A DNA stretch of 64,000 nt from an uncultured Coriobacteriales bacterium (GTDB taxonomy: Bacteria; Actinomycetota; Coriobacteriia; Coriobacteriales; QAMH01): NCBI GenBank assembly GCA_934646835.1, contig CAKUES010000005.1:1-64000 (forward strand). Direction: 5' to 3'. The notes beneath the pieces were generated by a model. That model was not told the origin of the DNA, made no database searches, and saw nothing but the letters and a program-made list of their open reading frames with translations. Positions 33,552 to 41,710 of this stretch are shown here, one piece after another; the first letter of the stretch is position 1; every line of letters starts with the position of its first letter. The position numbers were made by a program, and so were the translations under genes.

Positions 33552-34356
33552 CTCGCTCAGCGGATACCAGCAGCCACAGGAACACCGCCCCGGTCGCCTC
33601 TCCCTGCTTGGCATCGCCTTGGAAAAAGGACACTACCCCTTCAAGAACTACCGCCACGCAAAGGCGCAAAGCGTCCTTTTCCCAGGGTGCAACTTCCCTT
33701 CCCTCTACCCCAAGACTTGCGCCGCGCTCGTCGAGCTACTTGCCGAGCATAACGTCGGCGTTGCCTACGACTGCTGCGGCAAACCGCTGCGCATGATGCA
33801 GCGAGAGGATGACTTCCAGCGCATCTGCAAGCACATCGACGAGCGCCTTGCGCGCCTTGGCTGCACGGAGATCGTCTGCGTGTGTCCCAACTGCCTCTAC
33901 GCCCTGCGCAGCAACGTCTCGCAAAGCGTCGTCAGCGTATACGCCAAGCTCAAGGAGCTGGGTATCGAACCTTGCGCTGACAGCACTGATGGCAGCGGCG
34001 ATGCCGTCTACTTCCCGCCCTGCCCCGACAGGCGCGTGGGCGCCATCGCCCGCGACATCGAGGCTTTCCTGCCTGCAGGCACGCGCACGTTGCCCTGCGC
34101 CGGCCAGCTTGCCAGCTGTCGCAACGGGGACGAGTGCGGAGGTTGCAAGGCACTCCCCTGCTGCCGCCAAGACTGCAGCCATGTGCTGGACAGGAAGGAC
34201 TCTATCCTCACCGCCTGCGCCTCCTGCAGCGGCTACCTCGCTGCAAAGGGCTACGACAAGGTCGACCTCGCGCTCACCCGCGCCCTCGGCATCGACGAGA
34301 AGCACGGCGAGTCCGGCATCCCCTTCATCAACCGCGCGAGAACGAAGCTCCTATGA
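33538..34356 (+). CDS. CCG-domain cysteine-rich iron-sulfur protein (HdrB-like half)
   Basis: I start at ATG 33538, 7 nt after AAGGAGG; the ATG at 33532 lies too close to the site. The 272-residue soluble protein has one clear CCG motif: C (GCNFPSLY), 27 residues to CC (YDCCGKP), then 35 residues to CPNC. This spacing fits HdrB-type non-cubane [4Fe-4S] binding. A second, degenerate set follows (FPPCPDRR, LPCAGQ, CCRQDC, CASCSGYL). Such domains act in heterodisulfide/thiol or selenium/arsenic redox chemistry. It overlaps both neighbours (14 bp and ATGA), so it belongs to the operon. Its substrate is unknown. Confidence 0.82.
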   Translation: MLSLSSLSGYQQPQEHRPGRLSLLGIALEKGHYPFKNYRHAKAQSVLFPGCNFPSLYPKTCAALVELLAEHNVGVAYDCCGKPLRMMQREDDFQRICKHIDERLARLGCTEIVCVCPNCLYALRSNVSQSVVSVYAKLKELGIEPCADSTDGSGDAVYFPPCPDRRVGAIARDIEAFLPAGTRTLPCAGQLASCRNGDECGGCKALPCCRQDCSHVLDRKDSILTACASCSGYLAAKGYDKVDLALTRALGIDEKHGESGIPFINRARTKLL

Positions 34357-35747
34357 GACGCGCGGTAGTACTCTTCACCCGCGCACTGGCCAAAGACTGC
34401 GGCAAGTCGCGCATGGGGCACGCGCTCTCCTGCGAGCAGCGCGCTGCACTCCAGCACGCTTTCATCAGCGACCTCGCTGCAAGCATCATGAAAGCACAGT
34501 CTCAACGAGATGACATCACCATCATCCCCTGCAGTACCACCGAGGACATCCCCGCAGAACTTGAGGCAGCCTTTGCCGGAAGCAACCACCGCTACTTGCA
34601 GCAGCGCGGGGACAGCTTTCGTGAGCGCATCGTCAACGTCTTCGCAGACGTGCTCGCACAGGGCTTCGACTCCTGCGTGATGCTCGGCTCCGACTGCGTC
34701 GAGGCATCCGCACAAGATATCCTCGATGCCTTCGACATCCTCGAAGAGTGCCCGACGGTCTTTGGCCCTTCCGATGACGGCGGCTTCTACCTCGCAGGCC
34801 TGAGCGCTGCGCACCCAGAGCTTTTCGACATCGACGGCTACGGGACCTGCCTGGCGCTGCGCAACGTCGTGCAGCACGCAGGCGAGCTTGGGCTCGGCTG
34901 CGCTATGCTGCGCCCCTGCAGCGACATGGACACCCTCTTCGACCTGCAGCGCCTCTATGCGCGCGCCCAGCACGCAGGCGAGCATGGAGACGTCAGCACC
35001 CACATCCCCAGCGCTACTGTGGCGCTGCTGCGCGAGCTTGCCGAGCATGGCGCGCCCGTTGACGAGCATTCTATCTCCGTCATCGTCCCCCTCTACAACG
35101 AGGCCGATGTCGCGAACAAGCTTGCCAACCAGCTGCGCGAGCTCGCGCTCTTCGCAGAGATCGTGCTCGTCGACGGCGGCAGCACCGATGGCACCGTCGA
35201 GTACTTCGAGCGCGAGTTCTGCATCGTGCGCTCGTCCAAGGGGCGCGGCCGCCAGCTCAACGCCGGAGCCGCCGCCGCACACGGCGAGGTTCTCTTCTTC
35301 CTGCACGCAGACAGCGAGCTGCCGGAATACCCCCTCGAGCAGATTCGCGAGGTGCTCGCCAAATACCGTGCCGGTTGCTTTGGGATCCGATTCCCCCGCT
35401 CCACTATCGCCATGCGCTGCTGCCAGGCGCTGTCGAACTTCCGCGCGAGCCGGCGCAAGATCATGTTCGGCGACCAGGGCATCTTCATCGAACGCGCACT
35501 GTTCGAGGAGCTGGGCGGATTTCGCGAGATTGCCCTCATGGAGGACTACCAGCTCTCGCTCGACTTGCAGCAACGGCGCATCCCCTTCGGCATGTGCCGC
35601 GAGCGCATCCTCACCTCCGACAGGCGCTACCGAGGCGACATCATCCGCCAGCTCGTCGTCATGAGGAAGATGGCCGTGCTGCGCAAGCGCTACCGAGGCA
35701 GCGAGGACCCCGAACAACTCGCCCGCGACTACCGCGACATCCGATAA
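34353..35747 (+). CDS. Fused DUF2064 transferase - family 2 glycosyltransferase (TIGR04282-TIGR04283)
   Basis: The 464-residue protein starts at ATG 34353 in an ATGA overlap. Residues 1-~225 form a DUF2064/TIGR04282 domain (VVLFTRALAKDCGKSRM; CVMLGSDCVEASAQDI; TVFGPSDDGGFYLAGL). Residues ~235-464 form a TIGR04283 GT-A glycosyltransferase (ISVIVPLYNEADVANKL; EIVLVDGGSTDGTVEYF; GRQLNAGAAAAHGEVLFFLH, then the acceptor-loop DQGIFI and EDYQLSLDL). The two are usually separate adjacent genes, known as rSAM/selenodomain-associated or arsenosugar-biosynthesis transferases. Here they are fused, and no radical-SAM partner is present in the window. Confidence 0.88.
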   Translation: MRRAVVLFTRALAKDCGKSRMGHALSCEQRAALQHAFISDLAASIMKAQSQRDDITIIPCSTTEDIPAELEAAFAGSNHRYLQQRGDSFRERIVNVFADVLAQGFDSCVMLGSDCVEASAQDILDAFDILEECPTVFGPSDDGGFYLAGLSAAHPELFDIDGYGTCLALRNVVQHAGELGLGCAMLRPCSDMDTLFDLQRLYARAQHAGEHGDVSTHIPSATVALLRELAEHGAPVDEHSISVIVPLYNEADVANKLANQLRELALFAEIVLVDGGSTDGTVEYFEREFCIVRSSKGRGRQLNAGAAAAHGEVLFFLHADSELPEYPLEQIREVLAKYRAGCFGIRFPRSTIAMRCCQALSNFRASRRKIMFGDQGIFIERALFEELGGFREIALMEDYQLSLDLQQRRIPFGMCRERILTSDRRYRGDIIRQLVVMRKMAVLRKRYRGSEDPEQLARDYRDIR

Positions 35748-35779
35748 GGGGACGGTTTGCCCTCGTCAGGATCGTCCCA

Positions 35780-35845
35780 TTGTCCCATTGTGGACCAGGT
35801 CCACAATGGGACAACCCACGTAGGGGAGGGACCCTGTCCCTTCCC
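35780..35845. repeat. Palindrome plus GTAG-type hairpin
   Basis: TTGTCCCATTGTGGACC (35780-35796) is mirrored perfectly by 35798-35814 around one base. It is followed by GTAGGGGAGGGACCCTGTCC-type hairpin 35820-35845 in reverse orientation. A remnant of the 118-bp element's right end (ATCAGCGCCTCCCTGG) follows near 35859. Confidence 0.75.
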
Positions 35846-35907
35846 ATAGGCCTCTCATCAATCAGCGCCTCCCTGGCACCGAATCGCCACCCATCCCCAC
35901 CACATGA

Positions 35908-35946
35908 AAAGAGGGGGCTGACCCTAGACAGGTCAGCCCCCTCTTT
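35908..35946 (-). terminator. Bidirectional terminator
   Basis: A 16-bp perfect stem (35908-35923 with 35931-35946), with A- and T-runs, lies 22 bp beyond the stop of the minus-strand membrane-protein gene. It also closes the plus-strand transferase operon. Confidence 0.9.
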
Positions 35947-35967
35947 GTCGTTTATGTCAGCTCGCGC

Positions 35968-37893
35968 TTAAGCCTGGGTTTCCTCGCCCTGAGCGGCTTC
36001 GCCCTCAGCAGACGCGCCTGCCTCGGCGGAGGCGTCGGCACCAGACTGCTGGGAAGTCGTGGAAGCGAACTCACCCTTGGAGTTCGCGATGGCCGTGACT
36101 TCGCGAACCGTGCCATTCTCGTTGTAGCGGAGCTTGATCTTGTCGCCTGCCTCGATGAAGGGCAGGTTCTCGCTCACGGTGATAGCTGCGACGTAGATGC
36201 TCTTGTCGCCCTTGAGCTTGAAGTAGTAGTAGCTGTTGCCGTCCTTGACAACGCTCTCGAGCGCCTCGATGATGCCGGAGGTCTCAGCTGCGGACGCGTT
36301 CGCAATCTCGTTAGGATCGACGTCGATGTCCTTGTCGCTGCCCAAGGCGGTCACGTAATTGGCCTGAGCCTGCTCGACGGTAGTGCCGGTACCGACGATC
36401 TGGTACTGCTGGACGTCGATGAAGGCGTACATCTTGACCAGGCCCGCGCTGTCCTTGAGGGACAGGAAGTAAGTCGGGCGGTTGGCGATATTGAGCAGCA
36501 GCGGGCTTGTCGCCTCGTACTTCATCTGCTGGACCTGGCCCTCTGCAGAGCGCATCGCGGAGGTCTCCGTCGCACCCGCGCAGGTGTAATAGCGCGTGTC
36601 CTTGGTGCGTAGGTTGGTGAGCACGAAGCCAACCAGGGACTCGTCGGTGTTGGCAGACGTCATGCCGGTGTACATGTAGACGTCGTCGTCGATGGCGAGG
36701 TAGTTGTAGCCGCTCGTGGAGCTAGTGGAGTCACCAACGGTGGAGCCGTCACCGCTGTTGGCGAAGAGGCTCGGTGCAGCAGAGCCGGTGGGGACGAGCA
36801 CGCCAGACTGGCCAATCAGGCTGTTCCAGAAGCCGCTGCGGTACTTGCCGTAGGAGCCGAGCTGCTCGTAGACGAGATCGGCGGAGAAGACCTTGTCGCA
36901 CCACTGCGGGATGCTGTCGAGGTCGTAGAACTGAGACTCGCCAGTCACGGCGTTGACAAGGACGGCGCCGTCATAGTCCTTACCGCCAAAGAGCATGATG
37001 CGGTACTTGACCGTGGGGACGATCCAGTAGGGGTTGCCGTCGTCGTCGATCTCGAAGGCGGCGTCGCCGAGGATCTTGGTCGGGAACTGGAAGCGCACAT
37101 GGCGGTACAGGTAGTTGTTGAAGTGCTCGGCCGTGGAGTAGTGCATGTACTGGCCCTCGGGCAGGCGGACGAGCTTGGTCTCCTGGGTGGCCATGTTGAC
37201 GGAGACATAGCCGGGCAGACCGTTGCGGGTGTTGGTGATCCACTTGATGATGTCAGCGTAGACCAGAGAGCTCACGCGGTAGGGAGCCTCCTTGTAGCTG
37301 ATCTGGGTGTAGGCGTTGTAGGACTCGTCGACAGCGTACTGGGAGACGAGGTCGCTCATCTCGCCGATGGTGCGGCTGCCCAGGCGCACTGCCGTGGAGC
37401 GGTCGACGACGGGAACGCTGTCCATGGAGATCTCTGCGATGTCCTTGGAGAACTCACCGTCCTCGACGTCGAGCAGAGCAGAATAGCTCTTCGCGTTGAA
37501 GAACGGGCAGGAGATGACGTTGCCGACGACGAGCACGACAGCACACACGACGACGATGCCGCCGGCCACGAAGGCAGAACGGGCGCCGTGGCCCTTCTTC
37601 TTGCCGGCCTTCTTCTCTGCCTTGGCTGCGGCGCGCTCCTCCTTGGACTTGAAGAGCTTGCCGGACTTGAGGCGCTCGCCAAAGCTGTCGATGTGGTCCT
37701 GCAGGTCCATGAGCAGGGAGGTCACGCCGTCGCTTGCGCGCGGAATGGCAAAGAGCACCGTCACGATGATCGTGCAGTAGATTACGAACCACCAAAACGC
37801 CGTGCTCTGGACGTTGATGGCAGGGATCATCACGTAATAGAGAATCGCGATGATCACAATGGAGAGAATTGCGGGTATACCGAACTTCTTCAT
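35968..37893 (-). CDS. Uncharacterised membrane protein with large extracellular domain
   Basis: The 641-residue protein is of unknown function. Two hydrophobic segments lie at residues ~5-24 and 32-51, followed by a Lys-rich cytoplasmic loop (KSKEERAAAKAEKKAGKKKG) and a third TM segment at ~108-127. A ~470-residue soluble region follows, probably outside the cell, with repeated Tyr-rich strands. The C-terminus is a low-complexity Ala/Glu tail. Motifs such as LPGYVSVNMATQETKLVRL and GAVLVNAVTGESQFYDL suggest PepSY-like beta modules (DxxTGE-type turns). No catalytic residues are recognisable. A short LarC-like gene lies 35 bp upstream on the same strand. Confidence 0.75.
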   Translation of the reverse strand: MKKFGIPAILSIVIIAILYYVMIPAINVQSTAFWWFVIYCTIIVTVLFAIPRASDGVTSLLMDLQDHIDSFGERLKSGKLFKSKEERAAAKAEKKAGKKKGHGARSAFVAGGIVVVCAVVLVVGNVISCPFFNAKSYSALLDVEDGEFSKDIAEISMDSVPVVDRSTAVRLGSRTIGEMSDLVSQYAVDESYNAYTQISYKEAPYRVSSLVYADIIKWITNTRNGLPGYVSVNMATQETKLVRLPEGQYMHYSTAEHFNNYLYRHVRFQFPTKILGDAAFEIDDDGNPYWIVPTVKYRIMLFGGKDYDGAVLVNAVTGESQFYDLDSIPQWCDKVFSADLVYEQLGSYGKYRSGFWNSLIGQSGVLVPTGSAAPSLFANSGDGSTVGDSTSSTSGYNYLAIDDDVYMYTGMTSANTDESLVGFVLTNLRTKDTRYYTCAGATETSAMRSAEGQVQQMKYEATSPLLLNIANRPTYFLSLKDSAGLVKMYAFIDVQQYQIVGTGTTVEQAQANYVTALGSDKDIDVDPNEIANASAAETSGIIEALESVVKDGNSYYYFKLKGDKSIYVAAITVSENLPFIEAGDKIKLRYNENGTVREVTAIANSKGEFASTTSQQSGADASAEAGASAEGEAAQGEETQA

Positions 37894-37928
37894 GTGATTC
37901 TTTCCTTGCTGTTAGTAGGACAAAAAAA

Positions 37929-38501
37929 CTATACGAACATATCGACGTAGTGCGCGATGATCGCGGCGGAAGTGGGAGTGCAGAGCTCTCCGTCGAGCTT
38001 GTCCTCCACAACCGGGATCTGGTACTCGTCGAGAATCGCCTTAGTGGCGGGAGCGGGAATGTCGAGGGTGCCGTGAGAGCACTCGACGGTGCCGCTACCC
38101 GTCTGGACAGCCGTTGCGGTGATCTTGTCCGGCGACAAGAACTCGATGGCCGTGCAGATACCCAAGATCTCGCGGACCGTGAGGCCCTTGCCGACCTCGT
38201 GGAAGTGAGTCTCCTCCACCGGGCAGCCGTGAACCTGGGCCTCGGCCTTTGCGAGAATGTTGTAGATGGCCTTGGCATGGGCCTTGGCGTAGTCGCCTGC
38301 AACGGTGATGTCGATGGCGCGCTCGACATCTGCGAGGTCATGCAGGTGCTGCTCTGCGCGGATAGAGTTGTCCCCTACCACGACGCCGACCTTGGCACGG
38401 GTGACATCGTCTGCCAGCAGGGGGATCAAAGTGCCAAAGATCGCCTTGCGCGTGGCAGCCTGGGTGAAATCAAAGTGGACGTCAGCCACAGCTTGCTCCA
38501 A
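37929..38501 (-). CDS. Short LarC/DUF111-like protein
   Basis: The 190-residue protein matches the N-terminal half of LarC, the CTP-dependent nickel-inserting cyclometallase of lactate-racemase maturation. Matching segments are VEETHFHEVGKGLTVREILG, GSGTVECSHGTLDIPAPAT and DGELCTPTSAAIIAHY. Full LarC has about 400 residues, so this is roughly half-size. The usual HFHEVGxxDxxxD motif is incomplete (GKGLTVREI). No larA, larB or larE is present here. The start is a TTG at 38501 with a poor binding site, so the N-terminus is uncertain. Function is undetermined; nickel handling is possible. Confidence 0.72.
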   Translation of the reverse strand: MEQAVADVHFDFTQAATRKAIFGTLIPLLADDVTRAKVGVVVGDNSIRAEQHLHDLADVERAIDITVAGDYAKAHAKAIYNILAKAEAQVHGCPVEETHFHEVGKGLTVREILGICTAIEFLSPDKITATAVQTGSGTVECSHGTLDIPAPATKAILDEYQIPVVEDKLDGELCTPTSAAIIAHYVDMFV

Positions 38502-38638
38502 TCAGTGCTGAAGATACATACCCCTCCAGTGTAACCGATGGAAAAGACGCAAAAGACACCGTCACCCTGTTGTGCGCAAGCCGTAAGAAGACGACGGGGT
38601 GTCATTCGGGCCTACATTCAACATGGCGGACCTGCACC

Positions 38639-38747
38639 AGCGTGACACACTTTGTGCCAGTGACATTGTGTGTCATGCCATAGAATCGCAGGATTCCCGA
38701 GTCTTCTGCATGAAACACAATGTCACTGGCACAAAGTGTGTCACGCT
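38639..38747. repeat. Long GCCAGTGACA inverted repeat (element D)
   Basis: 33-nt perfect arms (38639-38671 and 38715-38747) enclose a loop of 43 nt that is itself partly paired (GTCATGC / GCATGAA). It ends 18 bp from the transpeptidase stop codon and may double as its terminator. Confidence 0.87.
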
Positions 38748-38765
38748 GCCCTAATCCAATGCCGC

Positions 38766-40100
38766 CTAGTGGATGAAGATGGGGATACCCACCTCGACGA
38801 GGTCGTAGAGCTCGACAACGTTCTCGTTGGCGAGGCGGATACAACCGTGGCTGGCTGCAGTGCCAAGCTGGCCGTAGTTGGTCGTGCCGTGGATGTAGAT
38901 GCCTCCACCGCAGGAGACCGCGAGCGCGCGCAGGCCCAGGGGGTTGGTCGCGCCCGGACCGATGGTCTCGGGCATGTTCTTGGACCAGTCGCTGTGCGGG
39001 TTATACCAAGTAGGAGACGGGTCCTTCTGAGACAGGGTCCAATCCCCGCTCGGGGTGTTGTAGCCGCTCATGCCCGGCGTGCAGGGGTAGTCCTTCTTCA
39101 GCTTGCCGTTGTCGTAGAAGTACAGATGGCAGGCGGAGAGGTTCACGAAGATGGCCTGACCGGGCTTGGTCTTCTTGGGCTCGGTAACCGTATCGATGGC
39201 GTTGACCTCGGCCGCACCACTCTTGCTCGCAGAGAGGATGGCCTCCACAGTCGCCTGCTGATCGAGCTGGTAGCCGGTCTTCGCCTTGGTCGTCTTGACC
39301 TTGAACTTCGCCATGTCGAACTCGTAGCCGGCATCCTTCACCTCGACGTCGGCATCCTTGGCGATGTCGGCAACCTTGGCGGTAACCTTGTCCTCAAGCA
39401 GCTTGCCGGCAGTCACCAACTCGACAGGCTGCGCCGGCTCGGCCAAACCAAAGAGATCCATAGCGCGAGAGAGGCAGCGTTTAGGCATGCTCGGCTCGAT
39501 CATGGCCATGGCAGCATCAACTGTCGTCTGGACGTCGACGTTGCCAAGGCGCGCATAGTCGAGCCAATAGCTGTTGCCATTGGACAGCTTGAGCGTGATA
39601 CCGCCGACCTTGCCGGAGAGCAAGTGCCTGTTGACCTCGGACTTCACCTCGTTGGCCGTGAATCCGCCGATATTGGCGCCGTCGAGCGTCACGCCCGCAG
39701 GGACATGACACGATGCGTTCTTGGAATCGTCGTAGACCAGCCAGCCGACAAAGCAGCCGATTACAAGCACCAAGATGGCGAGCAAGGCGATGACGGCGTT
39801 GCGGACGGTGTGGGACTTCTCCCCGCCGTCGTCTTCGGCTGCGGCATCGGCAGCTGCACCCGTATCCCCGCTTGTCTGCGGTGCAGCCGTCGCACGATCC
39901 TGCTGCAAAGCGGCAGCCTCGCCAGCAGGCGGCGCCTCGGCAGCGTCCGCCTCAACTGCAGCGTCCTCGGCTGCGGCGCCGATGACCGGTACGCTCACGA
40001 TATCGAGACCAGAGTAGTCGTTGTCTGCACCGATCGCATCGACGATCGGCTCCTCGTCAGGCTGCCCTGCTGCAAGCTCGTCCTTGTCCTCAGCTGCCAC
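38766..40100 (-). CDS. L,D-transpeptidase (YkuD) with PG-binding domain
   Basis: I start at GTG 40100 (VAAEDKDELAAG), 8 nt after AAGGGA, giving 444 residues. An Ala/Glu/Asp-rich cytoplasmic segment of about 95 residues precedes one TM helix (AVIALLAILVLVIGCFVGWL). A putative peptidoglycan-binding type-4 region follows (~130-300). The C-terminal YkuD domain has IYIHGTTNYGQLGTAASHGC, which holds the catalytic His...SHGC, followed by IRL. It should make 3-3 cross-links or attach proteins to peptidoglycan outside the membrane. The N-terminal acidic extension is longer than usual. Confidence 0.92.
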   Translation of the reverse strand: MAAEDKDELAAGQPDEEPIVDAIGADNDYSGLDIVSVPVIGAAAEDAAVEADAAEAPPAGEAAALQQDRATAAPQTSGDTGAAADAAAEDDGGEKSHTVRNAVIALLAILVLVIGCFVGWLVYDDSKNASCHVPAGVTLDGANIGGFTANEVKSEVNRHLLSGKVGGITLKLSNGNSYWLDYARLGNVDVQTTVDAAMAMIEPSMPKRCLSRAMDLFGLAEPAQPVELVTAGKLLEDKVTAKVADIAKDADVEVKDAGYEFDMAKFKVKTTKAKTGYQLDQQATVEAILSASKSGAAEVNAIDTVTEPKKTKPGQAIFVNLSACHLYFYDNGKLKKDYPCTPGMSGYNTPSGDWTLSQKDPSPTWYNPHSDWSKNMPETIGPGATNPLGLRALAVSCGGGIYIHGTTNYGQLGTAASHGCIRLANENVVELYDLVEVGIPIFIH

Positions 40101-40347
40101 GTTCCATCCCTTCAAAGGGCGCAAAGCCCGTAAACAATCCCATTCCCCCGAACTCTAACAGAGCAAGGGGCGGGCATGCCGTCAATTCTCTTAATGATTG
40201 GTTAAGCGCAAGCAAATCTGCGCCGCTCAGCAATTGGTCTGCCGATTATCAGCTCTTCCGATTAAGCGGAGATTGAGTCCCCACAGACGAAACCTCACCT
40301 GCCACCTGCGATTAACCCGCTTGAAACACAGGGCGCACCGTGGCAAC

Positions 40348-41058
40348 ATGTCAATCCTTATGGATATCAACGTGATCAAAGACGGACTCAAGGCAGCGCT
40401 GCCCATCATGGCAGGCTATGTCGTGCTCGGCCTGCCCTGCGGACTGCTGTGCCAGCAGGCGGGCATCAACGCACTCGAAGCCTTCATCATGTCCATCACC
40501 TTCTACTCCGGCGCAGGCCAGTACATGATTCCCAACATGTGGCTCGCCGGCAGCGGCCCGCTTGCCATCATCGCGAGCGTGAGCCTCGTCAACACCCGTC
40601 AGACGCTCTATTCCACGGCCCTGTCCCAGTTCTGCACGAACTGCTCCAAGCGCCTGGGCTTCCTGTTCTCTGCAACCGTCACCGACGAGAGCTTCGGCGT
40701 GAACCTCGCCCGCTTCCAAAACGGCGGCTGGGACGTGCATCGCGCCACCGCGGTCAACCTCTGCTCCATGTTCACCTGGGCGCTTGCCAACGCCGCCGGC
40801 GTCATCTTGGGCAGCCTCGTCTCCGTCCCCACGGTGCTGGCGTCCTTTGCCATGACCTCGATCTTCATCTGCCTGCTGTGCATGCAGAAAGTCAACCTCG
40901 TCAACCTGGTCACGATGGTCACCGCCGCAGCCGGCGTCTTCATCTGCAAGCTCGCAGGTCTGGGCGGCCCTGCCATCCTGATCGGCGCCGTTGCCGGTGT
41001 CGCCGTCGGCTACATCTGCTCGAGCGCCCTGCTCAAAAAGAACAAGGAGGCCGAGTAA
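40348..41058 (+). CDS. azlC: AzlC-family branched-chain amino acid exporter, large subunit
   Basis: The 236-residue protein starts at ATG 40348 (a second ATG at 40360 is possible). AzlC landmarks are IMAGYVVLGLPCGLLCQQAG near the start and SITFYSGAGQYMIPNMW. SLVNTRQTLYSTALSQF and TVTDESFGVNLARF follow, with about seven membrane segments. With AzlD it exports branched-chain or related amino acids. AzlD overlaps its stop (TAATG), so the pair is translationally coupled. Confidence 0.9.
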   Translation: MSILMDINVIKDGLKAALPIMAGYVVLGLPCGLLCQQAGINALEAFIMSITFYSGAGQYMIPNMWLAGSGPLAIIASVSLVNTRQTLYSTALSQFCTNCSKRLGFLFSATVTDESFGVNLARFQNGGWDVHRATAVNLCSMFTWALANAAGVILGSLVSVPTVLASFAMTSIFICLLCMQKVNLVNLVTMVTAAAGVFICKLAGLGGPAILIGAVAGVAVGYICSSALLKKNKEAE

Positions 41059-41384
41059 TGAGCACTTCGTCCTTCCTCATCATCTTCCTGTGCTGCCTGG
41101 TGACGATGCTCGCCTGCCGCTGCATCCCGCTGCTCGCCCTCAAGGGCCGCGAGCTGCCGATGTCGGTCGTGCGCGCGCTCAACCTCATCCCACCGGCAGC
41201 CTTTGCAGCGTTGGTCGCAAACGACCTGCTCTCCCCCACCATGTTCGCCGACGGCATGTGGACCGGCCTCATGCCGCTCATCGCCGCCGTCCTCACCATG
41301 GTCGCGGGCTACCTGCGCAAGTCGCTCGTGCTGTGCATCGTCGTGGGCGTCGGCTCCTACGCCGCCATGATGTTCCTGCTGTAG
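41058..41384 (+). CDS. azlD: AzlD-family small exporter subunit
   Basis: The 108-residue protein has four membrane segments and the AzlD signature CLVTMLACRCIPLLALKGRE near the N-terminus, then GLMPLIAAVLTMVAGYLRKS. The ATG overlaps the azlC TAA and has AAGGAGG upstream inside azlC. It completes a two-subunit exporter. Confidence 0.9.
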   Translation: MSTSSFLIIFLCCLVTMLACRCIPLLALKGRELPMSVVRALNLIPPAAFAALVANDLLSPTMFADGMWTGLMPLIAAVLTMVAGYLRKSLVLCIVVGVGSYAAMMFLL

Positions 41385-41408
41385 AAGAGCGTGCCAAACC
41401 TGATAGTT

Positions 41409-41484
41409 CTGTACGTCTGAGACCTGGTCATTTCCGTTCAACGCCTTTGGCTTGAACGGAAATGACCAGGTCTCAGACATACAG
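41409..41484. repeat. Long hairpin sharing a core with 7604-7626
   Basis: Arms 41409-41441 and 41452-41484 pair with one mismatch across a 10-nt loop. The left arm contains GAGACCTGGTCATTTCCGTT, which is also present near 7604. It follows azlD by 24 bp and could terminate it. Confidence 0.8.
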
Positions 41485-41495
41485 AGCGTGGGGCA

Positions 41496-41598
41496 GCAAT
41501 TCTCTGAACGATTAGTCGTTCAGAGAATTGCCGAAACAGCGCCTTTTGCCCTGAAACCCGTATTGTCTGAACGATTGGTCGTTCAGACAATACGGGTT
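41496..41598. repeat. Two CTGAACGA hairpins (element E)
   Basis: Hairpin 1 is 41496-41511 with 41516-41531; hairpin 2 is a perfect 20-bp stem, 41555-41574 with 41579-41598. Both have the inner CTGAACGA-4nt-TCGTTCAG and different outer arms. A CGAAACAGCGCCTTTTGCC spacer resembles the spacers of the five-hairpin array at 62720-62998. Confidence 0.85.
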
Positions 41599-41641
41599 AC
41601 GGCACCTGTCCCATTCGAGACGCGGCTTTAGCACCGCGCAT

Positions 41642-41674
41642 CTTCAGCTTGGCTTCAGATAGCGCGCCTATAAT
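41642..41674 (+). promoter_or_regulatory. Response-regulator promoter with direct-repeat box
   Basis: CTTCAG at 41642-41647 and 41653-41658 are direct repeats offset by 11 bp, the spacing typical of OmpR/PhoP-type sites. TATAAT follows at 41669-41674, 36 bp before the regulator's ATG. This suggests autoregulation. Confidence 0.6.
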
Positions 41675-41710
41675 GCTGCCAACAGGAAACAAGAACCGAA
41701 GGCAGGCCCC

